In this document: piece by piece, positions 47,324 through 59,460 of the stretch
Numbering within the stretch: the first letter of the stretch is position 1
How the letters are laid out: every line of letters begins with the position of its first letter
NCBI GenBank assembly: GCA_007570785.1
Contig: ML662442.1
Span: 60,536,180-60,600,179, forward strand
Direction of reading: 5' to 3'
Length of the DNA: 64,000 bases
From: Antilocapra americana
Lineage: Eukaryota; Chordata; Mammalia; Artiodactyla; Antilocapridae
Program-made: the position numbers and the translations under genes
The notes under the pieces: generated by a model
Told to the model about the DNA's origin: nothing
Database searches by the model: none
Seen by the model: the letters and a program-made list of their open reading frames with translations, nothing else

Positions 47324-47940
47324 AAACTCATCCATTCTTTTTTTTTTTTTAATTTTCTTTACTTTATTGTGTTGGTTTTGCCTTACAATGACATGAAACC
47401 GCCATGGGTATACATATGCTCCCCCTCCAGAACCCCCCTCCCTCCTCCCTTCCGATTCCCTCCTCCTGGGACATCTCGGTGCACCAGCCCCGAGCATCAA
47501 TCCTGGGCTGGCGATTGATTTCACATATGGTAATTAACATGTTTCAATGCCATTCTCCCATATCATCCCACCCCTGCCCTCTTCCACAGAGCCCACGAGT
47601 CTGTTCTATACATCTGCGTTCCTTTTGCTGTCTCGCATGCAGGGTTCTCGTTACCATCTTTCTAAATTCCATATATATGCGTTAGTATACTGTATTGTTG
47701 TTTTTCCTTCTGGCTTACTTCACTCTGGATAATAGGCTCCAGTTCTGTCCACCTGAGTAGAACTGATTCAAATGAATTTTTTTTAATGCTGAGTAGTAGT
47801 CCATTGTGTATATGTACCACAACTTTCTTATCCATTCATCAGTTGATGGGCATCTAGGTTGCTTCCATTTCCTGGCTATTGTAAACAATGCGGCGATGAA
47901 CATTGGGGTACACGTGTCTCTTTCAAACTCATCCATTCTT
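47324..47940 (-). mobile_element. Young ruminant L1, 5'-truncated, with 16-bp target-site duplication
   Basis: Antisense L1 3' end: a poly-T start, then 'ggttttgccttacaatgacatg', 'catatgctccccctcc' and the reversed ORF2 end to about 47924. The 16-bp flank 'aaactcatccattctt' is perfect at 47324-47339 and 47925-47940. Its regularity indicates a recent insertion by target-primed reverse transcription. Confidence 0.95.
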
Positions 47941-48664
47941 CATGGCTTCTATGAACCTGACTCCTAGATTTTACTCTTCAAGTCTTATTTTCTTCCCTGA
48001 GTTCAGATGTTAAATCTGAAAATTTGTTGGATTGTTCCTCTTGGAATCAGTAGTGTTTCAACTTTTTTTCCTCTTTTTTACATGTAGTCTCTTCTAGCAT
48101 CCCTGTCTCTGTGACCATACTTTTTCAGTTTCCAGGCCCAGCTTTACTGCTTTATTCCCTGGGTTGACAGTCTGTGGGGTGCTTCCTTATAAGTACTTAT
48201 TTTGCTTTCTTCCTTCTTTTGTTAGTGTGGCCCACTTGGTTTACTAGGCAGTTGGCCCACCCTGATCTCCCTGATTTCAGTTTCTGTCTCCACTGATCAT
48301 CTTGCTTAAAAAGCATTAATATTCTTTAGTACTCCTGTGTCTGAGTCACTGTCCTCCAGTGACTCCCAAGTTTCCTCAAACATCAAGACTAAATTTCTGT
48401 CCCTGGCATCTCAAGTCCCATCATCATTCTAATCCTGCTCTATCAGAGTTGTGTTACTTGCCAAGTTTCTTCTCTGCCTTTTGCTCATTCATGTTTCATT
48501 TTGCAGGAAAAATATTACCCAGAACTTCTTAGAAATTTCCTGCTCCCAACTGCTTTCCAACTCCTGTATAACTTAGGTACCGAGAAAGCACTGTCATACA
48601 CCACCTTACAGCTTCTTGAGAACTGATGTAAGACTATACTTCTTTTGTAACTTGTAGGCAATAA

Positions 48665-49145
48665 TAGGTCTGAATATGAAGTTCATCTTAAGGTTTAGAG
48701 TGTATAAAACATGTGTAGTTTAATGTTTGTGAAGCAACATATTAATTATCAAATTGTATAACATATTGAGAATATATAACATTATGCCCTTCAGAGATTA
48801 GAATTTCAATACACTTGACTAGGGCTTCCCAGATGCCTGAATAATAAAGAATTCACCTGCCACTCCAGGAGACAGAGGTTCAATCCCTGGGTTGGGAAAT
48901 GCCCTGGAGAAGGGAATGGCAACCGACTCCAGTGTTCTTGCCTGGGAAATCCCACAGACAGAGGAGCCTGGCAGGCTATAATCCATGGGGTTGCAAAGAG
49001 TTGAACACGACTGAACGCACACACACACTTGACTAAATTAAGGAACCCAGAGTTGGAAGCATCAGAATGAGTAGTGAGTGCCTGAATGAAAGAAGAGATA
49101 GGACCTGGCAGAGTGCAGAGAGAATAAGCAGAAGAAGCACCTAAC
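48665..49145 (+). repeat. Diverged duplicated segment, copy 2 (interrupted by SINE)
   Basis: Counterpart of 45485-45745. The homology runs to 48821, is broken by the Bov-tA, and resumes from 49036 ('aattaaggaacccagagttggaagcatcagaatgag', 'gtgcctgaatgaaagaa'). Confidence 0.72.
48822..49024 (+). mobile_element. Bov-tA SINE with 11-bp target-site duplication
   Basis: Sense Bov-tA beginning 'gggcttcccagatgcctgaa' and ending in an (ac)n tail. Perfect 11-bp flanks 'acacttgacta' are at 48811-48821 and 49025-49035. Confidence 0.94.
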
Positions 49146-49273
49146 AAATGCTTACTGATTGATAGGCAGCCACATCTGAGTGGGCCATCACAGCAGTTGT
49201 ATCACTTCCAAATTGAAACCTTGATTCTTTGTCCTGAATATGATAGTAGTAATGAAGCCAGTTGAAAAGAATC

Positions 49274-49731
49274 ATGTTGTTTAGTCATTCAGTCAGGCCT
49301 GACTCTTTGCAACCCCATGGACTTCCTGTCCTTTACTATCTCATGGAGTTTGCTTAGATTCATGTCCATTGAGTTTGTGATGCCATCGAACCATCTCATC
49401 CTGTCATCCCCTTCTCCTCCTGCCCTCCATCTTTCCCAGTATCAGGGTCTTTTCTAATGAGTCAGCTCTTTGCATCAAGTGGCCAAAGTATTGGAGCTTC
49501 AGCATCAGTCCTTCCAATGAATATTCAGGGTTGATTTCTTTTAGGATTGACTGGTTTGATTTCCTTGCTGTCCAAGAGACTCTGAAGAGTCTTCTCCAGC
49601 ACCATAGTTTGAAAGCATCAGTTCTTCAGTGCTCAGCCTTCTTTATGGTTCAACTCTCATAGCTGTACAGTACTTCTAGAAAAACCATAGCTTTGACTAT
49701 CTGGACCTTTATTAGCAAAGTGATGTCTCCA
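49274..49731 (-). mobile_element. BovB LINE 3' part, antisense
   Basis: Runs 'tcattcagtcaggcctgactc' to 'gacctttattagcaaagtgatgtctcc', with 'gtccttccaatgaatattcagg' in between. No open frame of useful length. Confidence 0.9.
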
Positions 49732-50384
49732 AAAATAATTTAAAATTTCAGATTTTCCTGTAAATTTTCCTAGACATAATTTATAATTTTTTAGTGTTGT
49801 TAGTCTGTTTCTCAGACAGCTCTGAACCGGAGATGTGAAAAGTAATGGGTACTTTAGACTTATGCTTGTCCTAGGACCCTAATAACACTGTTTCAGTGAA
49901 GAAGTATTCATACAGTCAAATAAGCAACTGCTGTTTGTTTATAGTTTGGGAATTGCCATATTAATAAGTATCAAGAGTGATTGCTAAATATCTGCTTTCA
50001 ATAAAATTGAGTCATTGTTTAATAATTTTTCCAATAAGAGAGAAAATGTTTATCTGTAAGAAATGTCCCACTTTTTAGTCATAACTTTACCATTTACTGA
50101 ACTGCTGCTGAATGCATAAATTTTGTCACAGAGACAAATGAGCAGTCTCTCACATTTAATGGTCCAATTAGGTTCAGACTACCTTATGTCCTAAGAAGTA
50201 CCATAAAGATCATTTTATTCGCACAACTTGGAGCTAGCCCTGAAGTTATGCATGGGCCGAAAACTGTTGAGTGTTGTCTAGAGACAAAGCATTTGAGAAT
50301 CTAAAGAATTGGTAATAAATCTGAGTTTATCTTAAAAGGTAAAATAACAAGTTCTTTGCCTTAAATCCAGACAACATTTAGAGC

Positions 50385-50625
50385 CTTTGTTTCTCTCAGA
50401 GTACCCCAAGTGGTGGTGTCCAGCTCTGCTGGGCTCAAACCCAAGCTCTACAATTTACTGACCTAGGACCCCAGACATATCACTCTTTCCTGCACTGAAG
50501 TTTGCCTTTATAAAATTGAGTAAATAAGAGCAAGCTCGTAAAGTGGCTGTAAGAATTCCTAGGCAGTAATGTCTAAAGCACCGAGCACAGCATAGTTGAT
50601 ACTGGTGCCTTGTTTCCATTTGCTT
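50385..50625 (+). repeat. MIR-like ancient SINE fragment
   Basis: 'aatttactgacctaggaccccagacatatca', 'gtttgcctttataaaattgag' and 'agtggctgtaagaattcc' match the MIR order with high divergence. Confidence 0.6.
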
Positions 50626-50721
50626 CTTTAATCTCCAGGCTTCTTATACTGTTTATAGGCTAACTGAATTAGAGGTTGAAGAACCACTTTTATGTGTGGT
50701 TTTCTTTAATTTGCTCTAAAG

Positions 50722-50863
50722 GTTCAAGGAAGAAACTGTAGCACACATCACATCTCTCAAAACATCTCATCAGAGGGAAATAGAGAAACTCCTTTGCCAA
50801 AATGCAGTTGAAAATTCTTCTTCCAAAGTAGCTGAACTAAATCGTAAAATAGCAACTCAGGAG
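50722..50863 (+). CDS. CEP162: CEP162 window exon 18 (coiled coil)
   Basis: 142 nt. One base completes Arg, then FKEETVAHITSLKTSHQREI, EKLLCQNAVENSSSKVAELN and RKIATQE, ending on a codon boundary before gtaggt. Acceptor tttgctctaaag. It is nearly identical to the human block as I recall (KLLCQNAVENSSSKVAELNRKIATQE). Confidence 0.96.
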
Positions 50864-51958
50864 GTAGGTGACTTTAATGAACTTTGACAGTAATGTGATT
50901 TTTTTTTTTTCAAGATCGTTGCCAAAGTATCTGGAAGTACTTAACTTCACTGCTTGAAGTTGGTGATAGAAATGAGAAATTCTCGTTGCTTTTTATTTTA
51001 ATAGGAGTTGACACCCTTAGCATACATGTGTTTAACTATTCAACTTTACTGTTACATATCTAAATAAGTGTTTTTGCAGTTTTGTCCCAGTGTGTCTCAA
51101 AATAGTCCTTCTCCTAAGTGGGTTGAAATAGGTGGTTCAGGGATAAGTTGAATGTGATTAGGACCTTAGCACTTGAACCTGTGTTGAACCATCTCCTTTC
51201 ACCCCAAGTCCAGACTGACAAGTTAACTCTTCTTTCCTGTTTTTCATTAAATAATGTTTCCTAGCCATTCAGGCACAGGGGATAAAGTAATGAACAGAGA
51301 AATGTACATAATTCTAGTCAATTTGAAGCGTCATCATCTGAGAATTATGACAGGGCGTGTTGACAGTTCATCTGCATTTCCTCAAGTGTATCATCCTTCT
51401 TGGATAGTATATATGTCAACTTGTAATGTTTACCAGTGTCAACTATGTGGCCTGTCTTTTGTGGCTTTTGCAAGTTGAAAAAAATCATTAAAGGAGAACT
51501 TTCAACTTACCTTCTAATGAGGTATCTAAGAAAAAAGAAAAGAAAGCAAATATGGCAAAACATTAGCTGTGAGTAATTCAAGTTGAAGAATATATAAATG
51601 TTGCATGTGCTCTTCCATCTTTTTTGTAGGTTTTTATTTTAAAAACCAAGCTGGGTAGAGGGGGGACCTTCAAGAAATAATTCTCTCGTGACCACCTCTC
51701 CCACCCATAATAATTTAATAGCATCTTAATTAAAAAGAAATCTATCAGTTGTGGAAGTTTGAGCATGAACAAGAAATGAGATATGAAATTACTGTAAATT
51801 TTATGTGTAAAAACATTATTGTTAGATTCAGGCAATTTTAAAATAGGATCCTTTTAAGTTTTTTAATACATACAAAGGTCATTAGTTCACTTTCCTATAT
51901 TTTTCAAATGTTCAAGGAAAAACTTGACTAACTCAGTACTGCTAACATAATTTCCTAG
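50864..51958. other. CEP162 intron, no recognisable element
   Basis: 1.1 kb. No repeat family identified. A T-run near 50899-50910 only. Confidence 0.6.
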
Positions 51959-52057
51959 GTACTTATAAAACATTTTCAAAATCAAGTCAATGAGCTGCAG
52001 AGTAAACAAGAGTCTCTTGTAGTTTCTCAAGTTCGAGAAGAAATCCTACAGAAAGAG
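51959..52057 (+). CDS. CEP162: CEP162 window exon 19 (coiled coil)
   Basis: 99 nt, phase 0 at both ends: VLIKHFQNQVNELQSKQESL and VVSQVREEILQKE. Acceptor ataatttcctag, donor gtaaga. Length is a multiple of three and both phases are zero, so skipping would remove 33 residues of the rod without a frameshift. Confidence 0.95.
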
Positions 52058-53559
52058 GTAAGAAATAATCAAAATGTTGGGCTAACATAAGCTTCTTAGC
52101 CATTTCAATCATATAGTCCTAAATAATTTAATTTAAATGTACAAATGGAGATAACTCAGAAATGTCTATCATGTCAAGAAAATATTAATATTTCCCCAGA
52201 TGAAGCTCTTTTGTTTGTATTTGTTAAGATTTTCTGGGGAGTGGGGAAATGGAGCAGGTTTGGTTTAGTTGTTTTGATTTTTTTAGGATGTAAAATTGTA
52301 TAGTTAAGGCCATTTCTGCAATAAGTAGTAAGATTATTTAATTAAGAAAAAGGTAAGTAAATTATTATGACAGTATTGCTGGATCATCAAGAACAATACA
52401 GGGAATAGATCTTTGTGGAAACTCACCATTTTGATTACTCTGAGATCCTTTTGATTCTGTTCTTTGAAGTTTATACATCATTTTTTTAAATTATTCGAGG
52501 GCTTATTAAATCACATGATACAAGTAAAACATACAACTGAATTGCATCATGGAAAGATTAATGTAAAATACTCCACAGTTACACAGCTATCCACTTAAAC
52601 ATCTTGTTCTAGGAGTTGAAGGACTGTAGTTGAACAGTGTATGTACTTTTCACTATCAAAAATATACATAGACTTTGATATATAAGTAATAAACTTACAG
52701 AACCTCACAGACCTGAAGTAAAATTTTTAGGAAAACAGTAAAAGGAAATATGTGTTCATGTTTGCCAGATGAAGAGGAAGATCAATTTTAATCAAGTTAC
52801 CGTGTTCTAGGTTTGGGAATAGCTAAATATTTTGAAAATAGAAAAGCTGTAACACATGATTCCCAAGCCTTTTTAACTAGAAGACTAAGGAAATCACTTC
52901 GTTTCTTGAATAAAGTTAATGACAATCAGCCTTTTGATATGGACTGTACTTATAATAGCTGTTTTAACAGGGCTTATTTATTCCCACCACTGATAACCCT
53001 CTAACGGTCCTCTCTGATGGCCTGTGTGTTATGAATCGTTTCATCTCAGGTCACTGGGAATATGAACTGTTTCTAGCCTGTTTAAGCTCCAGGAATTACT
53101 CAGATTACTGTTTCTAGTGACTCCAAAATTGCCTCCAGCCAACACACTAGGTCGCCATAGAGCTCATCTTGTTTGTTTCTCTTCTCTCATGAATTACAGC
53201 ACTGTCCCGCATCGATTATCTGTGCATTTGAGTCAGGTTTGCTTTGGCAGAGATGGTTCTTCACCAGTCAGCTCAGCTTGGGTTTCTGGGTGTGTCTGCC
53301 GATCATGGGGCTTGCTTTCAGGATCTGTTTTTGGGCAGGGCCACTGCCTGAGCTCTGAAGTTGGGGCAAGAGGGATGCCACTGACTGTGGGGCAAGACGG
53401 ATGCCACTGACTGAGTCGGGCGGGATTGCTGGTTTGATTTCCATACCTAAGTGAAGCTATTTCCTAGCCTGTATCCACAGTACCAGGAGTGGCTTATAAT
53501 CACTGTATGGCTAAATATTTACTTGAACCTATGTTTTATGATGGTCAAAATTGTAATGA

Positions 53560-54030
53560 TGATAGTTATTGTTTATTAAGGGTTTTCTATATACTAGACA
53601 CTGTTAAGTGTTCTGTGTGGTTCTCACAATAATCCAAAAGAGTAGGTACTATTATTCCCATTTTATATATGAAGAAACTGATGCTAAGAAAAATGAAATA
53701 ACTTACCTGAGGTGGTGGTGGTTGTTCAGTCCTGAAGTCATGTCCAGCTCTTTGTGACCCCATGAACTGCAATACGCCAGGCTTCCTTGTCCTTCACTAT
53801 CTCCCTGAGTTTGCTCAAGCTCACATCCATTGAGTCAGTGATGCCGTTCAACCATCTCATCTTTTGTTGCCCCCTTCTCCTCTTGCCCTCAAAATCTTTC
53901 CCAGCATCAGGGTCTTTTCCAATGAGTTGGTTCTCTCATCAGTTGACTGAAGTAACCTGAGGTTACCAAGCCATAACCGAAGTCCCAGCATAGGATTCAG
54001 GGCCTCTGGCTCCAGGTTCAAGGCTCTCAG
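53560..54030 (-). repeat. MIR interrupted by a BovB insertion
   Basis: MIR-type sequence 'acaataatccaaaagagtagg' and 'atgaagaaactgatgctaag' stops near 53712 and continues after 53950 with 'ggttaccaagccataaccga'. 'acctgagg' occurs on both sides of the BovB (53706-53713 and 53956-53963). Confidence 0.7.
53715..53953 (-). mobile_element. BovB LINE 3' fragment, antisense
   Basis: 'tgttcagtcctgaagtcatgtcc', 'acatccattgagtcagtgatgcc' and 'tttcccagcatcagggtctt', ending near 'gttgactgaagta'. Confidence 0.87.
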
Positions 54031-54689
54031 TTACTTTACTTTTTTACCAGTCCCCTATCATTGGACATTCAGGTTGTTGCCAAGTTTTTCTATAGTATTC
54101 AAGTAGCAGGAAGCATTTTTTTTAACCTCACACCTTTCTTTTTTTTGAGGTGTTTGGATTATTTAACAAATGGATATGATAAGAACTTTAGACAGTATAC
54201 ATTTTGGAGGTTGTTTGGTCCTAGGGATATTGAGATTTGTGTGTGTGTGTTTTAAAGCAGGAAACACTTTTGATCATGCATCTTTGCTTATGTATTCAGT
54301 TGCCTCCAGTGGACATATTCACTAAAAATTCACTAAAATGTAAGAACTTTTTAAAAGACTCAACTTTAATTATACTCTTAAAGGTGCTTTGTAAGGGTTA
54401 CAAATGAAGGAAAGTTATCTCTACTCTTTGTCTAGAACCAAATCTCTGAATTTATGTAATTTACAAATGAATGTTTAATTTTTGAAAGGTGACGCCATTG
54501 ATTTATTCATGGATAATTGTTAAGCACCTACTCTCTGCTGTGCACAGCTGTAGGAGCTAGGAAAACTGAAGAGAACAAAGACAAATACCACTTCTTATGG
54601 AACTTGTATTTTGTTTGGGTAATGAGACCATAAACAAATAAAAGTTATGATAAAAAAGATCAATGGGGCCAACATTTGTAAAGTACTTA

Positions 54690-54935
54690 GCATAGTGCCT
54701 AGCCCACGATCCTGCCGTAACTCATTACTGCTTATCCTTTAAGACTCAGTTCAGACACAGCTGCCTCCAGTTGAGAATCCAGTAGCCACCTCTCTCCTTC
54801 AGGTTACAAGTCCCTCACCACCTTACTGTGCATGCATCTCTCCACCGCAGCGTATCATGTTAGATTGTCATTCACTCAACTGCTCCTTCCTCTAGACTAG
54901 AACTTTCCTGGTGTACCCAGAATGGGTTACCTGTG
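54690..54935 (+). repeat. L2-like ancient LINE fragment
   Basis: 'tatcctttaagactcagttcagac' followed by a pyrimidine-rich stretch typical of an L2 3' end. Strongly diverged. Confidence 0.5.
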
Positions 54936-56236
54936 GTCACAAGATGATGGTGACTGGAAAGGTGGTCTAAAAAGAAACTCAGTCATTTTTCAATCATTAA
55001 AATGTTTGTAGAGGATGAAGTGATATTTGACTAATACATGTATGACAGTGTGCCTCTGACAGCTTTCTTAGTTCAATAATCATTGCTTGTTTTGGGGGTG
55101 GTTTTTTGTTTGCAGGGGTTTGTTTTTTACAATTTTGTTTTCAGACAAGATTTTTTTGCCCAACACTCATCACCACAGCATGGTATGTACAGCATCTCCC
55201 CAACCTTTCTGTAAGTCATCCCCATTTAGGTCTATTTATTTATTTGGTCACTGGTGATATACAGGATGTCCTACATTTAAACTATTTAGATTTGCCATTG
55301 ATTTAATTTGCGTATATTTTCACATTTTTAAAACTAACTTCAGAAGAGTATATTGGTTCTTTTTTTAAGTATTATTGGTGTTTTTAGGTACTAGGTGGTT
55401 CCTTGTAAAACATGACTGATTGTTAACTTTATCCATTTTCATTTGCTTATTAATTATTTTTCATTGTGATAACAGTTGGCAGGTTATCATAATTATATGA
55501 TGTAAAGAGTGCTATTAATTGTTTCATGAAGTCCAATATAGAGATCCCTCATACCACCTCCGTTTCACTCCCTGGTGCCATAAAAATTTTTTTTTCTGGG
55601 CCATGACATGAAAAAGGAGATTCTGTGTTAGACTGTCATGTCTATGAGGACAGGGACTGTGCACTCTAGAACCTAAGACACAGCCAGCACAGAAAGAGTT
55701 CAGCACGCACTTATCTCTGTTTTATATGTGTATGTTCACATGTAGAATGAATTATTATAAGATGATAAGAACTAGAAGAGAATTACAAATAAAATTATAG
55801 GGAGTTAACAAAAAAGAATTCATACTTATTGAACTCTCTGTGTACTTTAAATGTATTATTTAATCCCAAAAGTAGTCACACTATTAACATATACTTTGTA
55901 GCAAGACTGAGTACATCAAAGAAAGTGCCCAACTTAATTTTGAGCACTACAGCCAGCCTGCATACCTGGGAGGGAGAAAGTGGTCCGATCATCTGGAACC
56001 TTTTTGAATATGAGGTCAGTTCAGAGCTAGGATAAGCCTTTACTTTCTGGACCGAAGAAATGAAAGCTATTACTGTAAACAACTACAGATACCTTTGATG
56101 TTAACAAGAAGGCTCTGGTCTAAAGAAATTTTATACAAAAAATATACAGTGAATGTTCTTTCTTCTAATGATTGCCAGTGAAAAATAAATTATTTCCTTG
56201 TTATAATTTCCCATTTATTTCATATTTCAACTTTAG

Positions 56237-56371
56237 ATTACAAAACTCTTGGAAGAATTGAGAGAAGCCAAAGAAAATCATACACCGGAGATGAAACATT
56301 TCGAGGTCTTAGAAAAGAAAATCAAACAGATGGAAATGAGACATGAGCAAAGAGAACAGGAGCTTCAACAG
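56237..56371 (+). CDS. CEP162: CEP162 window exon 20 (coiled coil, last exon in window)
   Basis: 135 nt, phase 0 at both ends: [20 protein letters not shown], then [20 protein letters not shown] and QELQQ before gtaaat. Acceptor atttcaactttag. By memory of the human protein about 70 residues remain after this point. I looked for them through base 64000 and found none, so the last coding exon lies downstream. Confidence 0.95.
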
Positions 56372-57739
56372 GTAAATTAGTAAATCACATTTACATATCT
56401 GTACAGTTCTTCACATTTAAATACTTCCAGTTTACTATGTTTTTGTCATCCCTAACAGATTACTTCTTTCAAAGTGTTTTCATTATATATTGATTTTATT
56501 ATAGATAAATGTATAGCTTTTAAGAGAAAATAAGACTAATTCTGAAATACCTGAAGATTGGCTTACCTTATATCTAGAAAAATAGAGAAAGAACTTTTGT
56601 ATTATGTTCTTAGTTATTGATGGATGCCTAAAAGATAGGCATTTTACCCTGGGAATAGTCATTTCAATAAATGTTAGTAAGAAACAGGCTTATATTAAAA
56701 TGTGATCATTTAAAATATCATTTGCCTAGCACTAGTAACATTAGGATTACTACAAAATAACTACAAACAGATAAATTAATAGAAATTAAAGATGGCAGAA
56801 GAGTTTGATGTGTGTTTAAGCACTAGCCTTGGTCCTGATACTTAGTTTTGCTTGAACAGTGTATTTTAGTCTGCTTTGGCTACCACAGCAAAATGTCATA
56901 AACCAAGTAGCTTTAAAAACAGAAAATAGTTTTCTCACATATCTGGAGGCTAAAAGTTTATGATCAAGCTTCCAGCTGATTCAGTTTCTGTGGGAGCTCT
57001 TTCTGGCTTGTAGATGACCTTTTCTCTGGGTGTGCTGTGTGGGGTGGGGAAGGGCAAATAAGATGCCTCTTTTTATGAGGACACTAATCCAGTCTGACTA
57101 GGGCTCCACCCTTGTAACTTCATTTAACTTGAATTAGTTCCTTACTCCAAGTACAGCAAAACTGTGTATTGGGGCTTTAACATATGAATGAGAGGGTGGG
57201 GCATATACAAACAGTATATAAATTTATATACTCTTTGAAAGCAACAAATACCATATATATGCAAAGCTTTATGGATAGCCCAAGTTCCACAGAGGAACCC
57301 TAGCTCTACTTAATCATACCAAGATTGTAGCTCTTTATCATACATAAACTAATAAATGTGAAATTGAACACAAAGAGATTAATGTACTTGATTTCTCAGG
57401 CTTTTGTTAGTGCACATCTCTTGAAAACATATTTTATTCTAAGAAACCGCCAGTCATAGTAAAAATAAGGCATCATAGTGTGTCACCATTTCACCAGAGC
57501 CTACCCCTATTATATAATTTGTGTTGTAGAAAATGGTTAAGTTGTTGATAAATATGTTTAACATTAGCTTTCTTACTTGTTATAAGCACATACTATATTA
57601 TAGCCTTAGGACATATTTTGTAGTCTTATTATAAACAAATGTGATAGATAAATATAAGTTCTTTATATATTATTTCAATATGGTTTATAAAATTTGTTTC
57701 ACTTGCTTAAGCAAAAATATAGTAGGGTTTTTAGGACAC

Positions 57740-59460
57740 CCTTGATTTATAGAAAGGTGATAGATATCAGTTTCATATATAGCATGGTGAAGAATTAGGA
57801 CGTCATCAAAATGGCGAAATGGGTCATTCCTGACTTCAGAATCCCTTAGAAGAAGACCACCTAGCAACTATCTATAAATAAGACACAGCTTGAAAGTCTG
57901 GGAACACAGGCGAAGCTGAAGCACGCTTTTACACCACAGAGACCCGAGAAGGACGACATTACAAGTGTAAGATGAACAACCAAACTGACAGCATTCTTCC
58001 TCCCCTAGAAGAGAATCCAAGGCTAACATCCACCTCTCCCAGCATTGTGAGTTGCTTCCTAGGAGACCCACTCGAGTTTTCCTTCATGGGTATTTCAGGG
58101 GTAATCTGTAGGGCTTGGCCATTGGGGATGAAACAGAAACGGGGGACAGGGTTTACAGTAACCAGCACTTGACTGTTGGTAGACCAGGTTCCTCCTCAGA
58201 GTGATGCCCAAGTAGATAGCAACCAGTATCTGTACCCATGTGCTGAATCTCTGTGGCTAGGGATATCCATGTACAGCTCTGCCTGGTGCAGTACCCCAGA
58301 CAATGAGCCTGGCCAGCCTTGGAACCTTTTCCACCATCTGCCTGTGTAGGGAAGCTAATTCATATCCCCATCTAATGCTGAATACAGCTTCCAGTTCCCC
58401 CAACAAGGAAACCTAACCGGGTGCCTAGAAGCTGTGTAGCCCATCCTACAGCCTCATTTACAATGGCACTTGAGCCCAGAGAGCCTAGACAGCAACACTG
58501 CCTATCTGCAAAGCTAAGCCACTGGCTTAGTAGTCTTGTCTAATGCGGAAGCTCAGTCACAATTCTGCCTGATTTAGGTCCCCAAAAAGCTGATCCCATC
58601 TTGGACTTTTTCTGCCACCCTGATAATTCATGGCACTGTCTACTGCTAAGTAGAGTATTCAGTTGAGTCTGAAAAAAAAGCATGACCAGAAAATCTAGGC
58701 AACTGCAGAATTCATCCCATAGCCACACTTTGCTTCCAGTCCTATCCAGTTGTCCCAACCAGCAACAGCCTCTTGACCTCAGTGCTCAGGCGCGTCCTTA
58801 CCCAAAAAAGAGACCCTGATAGCAAGTTCGACCTGCCCAAGGACACTGCCAGCTGACCTGCCCAAAACCCCAAGCTGACAACAGACTGTCTCTGCCAAAG
58901 CAAACATATGAAGTCTAGAAAAGGAGTCCTCTTATCAAATGCACAGATACCAACACAAAAGTCAAAGATCATGAAAATCAGTTAAATACAGTACTACCAA
59001 AGGAAACTAATAAAGCTCCAGTACTGCTTATAACAAAATGGAGATGTGTGAACTGTCCTAACAGAATTCATAAAAGACTTTAAGTTAACTACAAAAAGAC
59101 ATAGAAAGACAACTGTACAGAAGTCAGAAAACAAACATGACCAAACAAGTTCAGCAAAGAAATATAAACTATTAAAAGAAAAAAGAATCACAGTACTGAA
59201 AAATTCAGTAAACAACTGCAGCAGCAGACTTGACCATACAGAAGAATCAGTAAGCTAGAAAACAGCTCATTTGAAATTATCCAGTCAGAGAAGCAAAAAG
59301 GAAAAAGAATGAAAAAGTGAAGAAATCCTGTGGAATTTATGGGACACCATCATAAAAATACATTATCCCCATTATGGAAATCCCAGAAGGATAAGTCAAG
59401 GAAAAAGGGACAGAAAGTTTATTAAAGGTAATAATGGCTGAAACTCCTTGGGAGAGATAC
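57740..59460 (+). mobile_element. L1 5' part (5' UTR-like and ORF1 upstream region)
   Basis: About 58900-59460 reads as the A-rich region leading into an L1 ORF1 ('aaagggacagaaagtttatt', 'ataatggctgaaactccttg'). The less certain 57740-58900 looks like its 5' UTR. No intact frame. Confidence 0.55.

Larger units (their letters stand above)
46430..50721. other. CEP162 intron (4.3 kb) with young L1 and SINE insertions
   Basis: Young antisense L1 (47340-47924), segment duplicated from the previous intron (48665-49145) containing a Bov-tA (48822-49024), antisense BovB (49274-49731), and a MIR-like fragment (50385-50625). The pyrimidine-rich stretches 46850-47320 and 47941-48620 flank the L1, were continuous before it inserted, and are unassigned. 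Confidence 0.65.
52058..56236. other. CEP162 intron (4.2 kb), mostly unassigned
   Basis: Recognised: a MIR split by a BovB (53560-54030) and an L2-like stretch (54690-54935). About 52060-53550 and 54940-56230 have no named repeat, apart from a short L2-like remnant near 55600-55700. Confidence 0.6.

Noticed and set aside
57972..58172. Short open frame in the last intron as possible terminal CEP162 exon
   Set aside because: Its peptide does not resemble the remaining C-terminal part of the protein and it lies within an L1 5' region.
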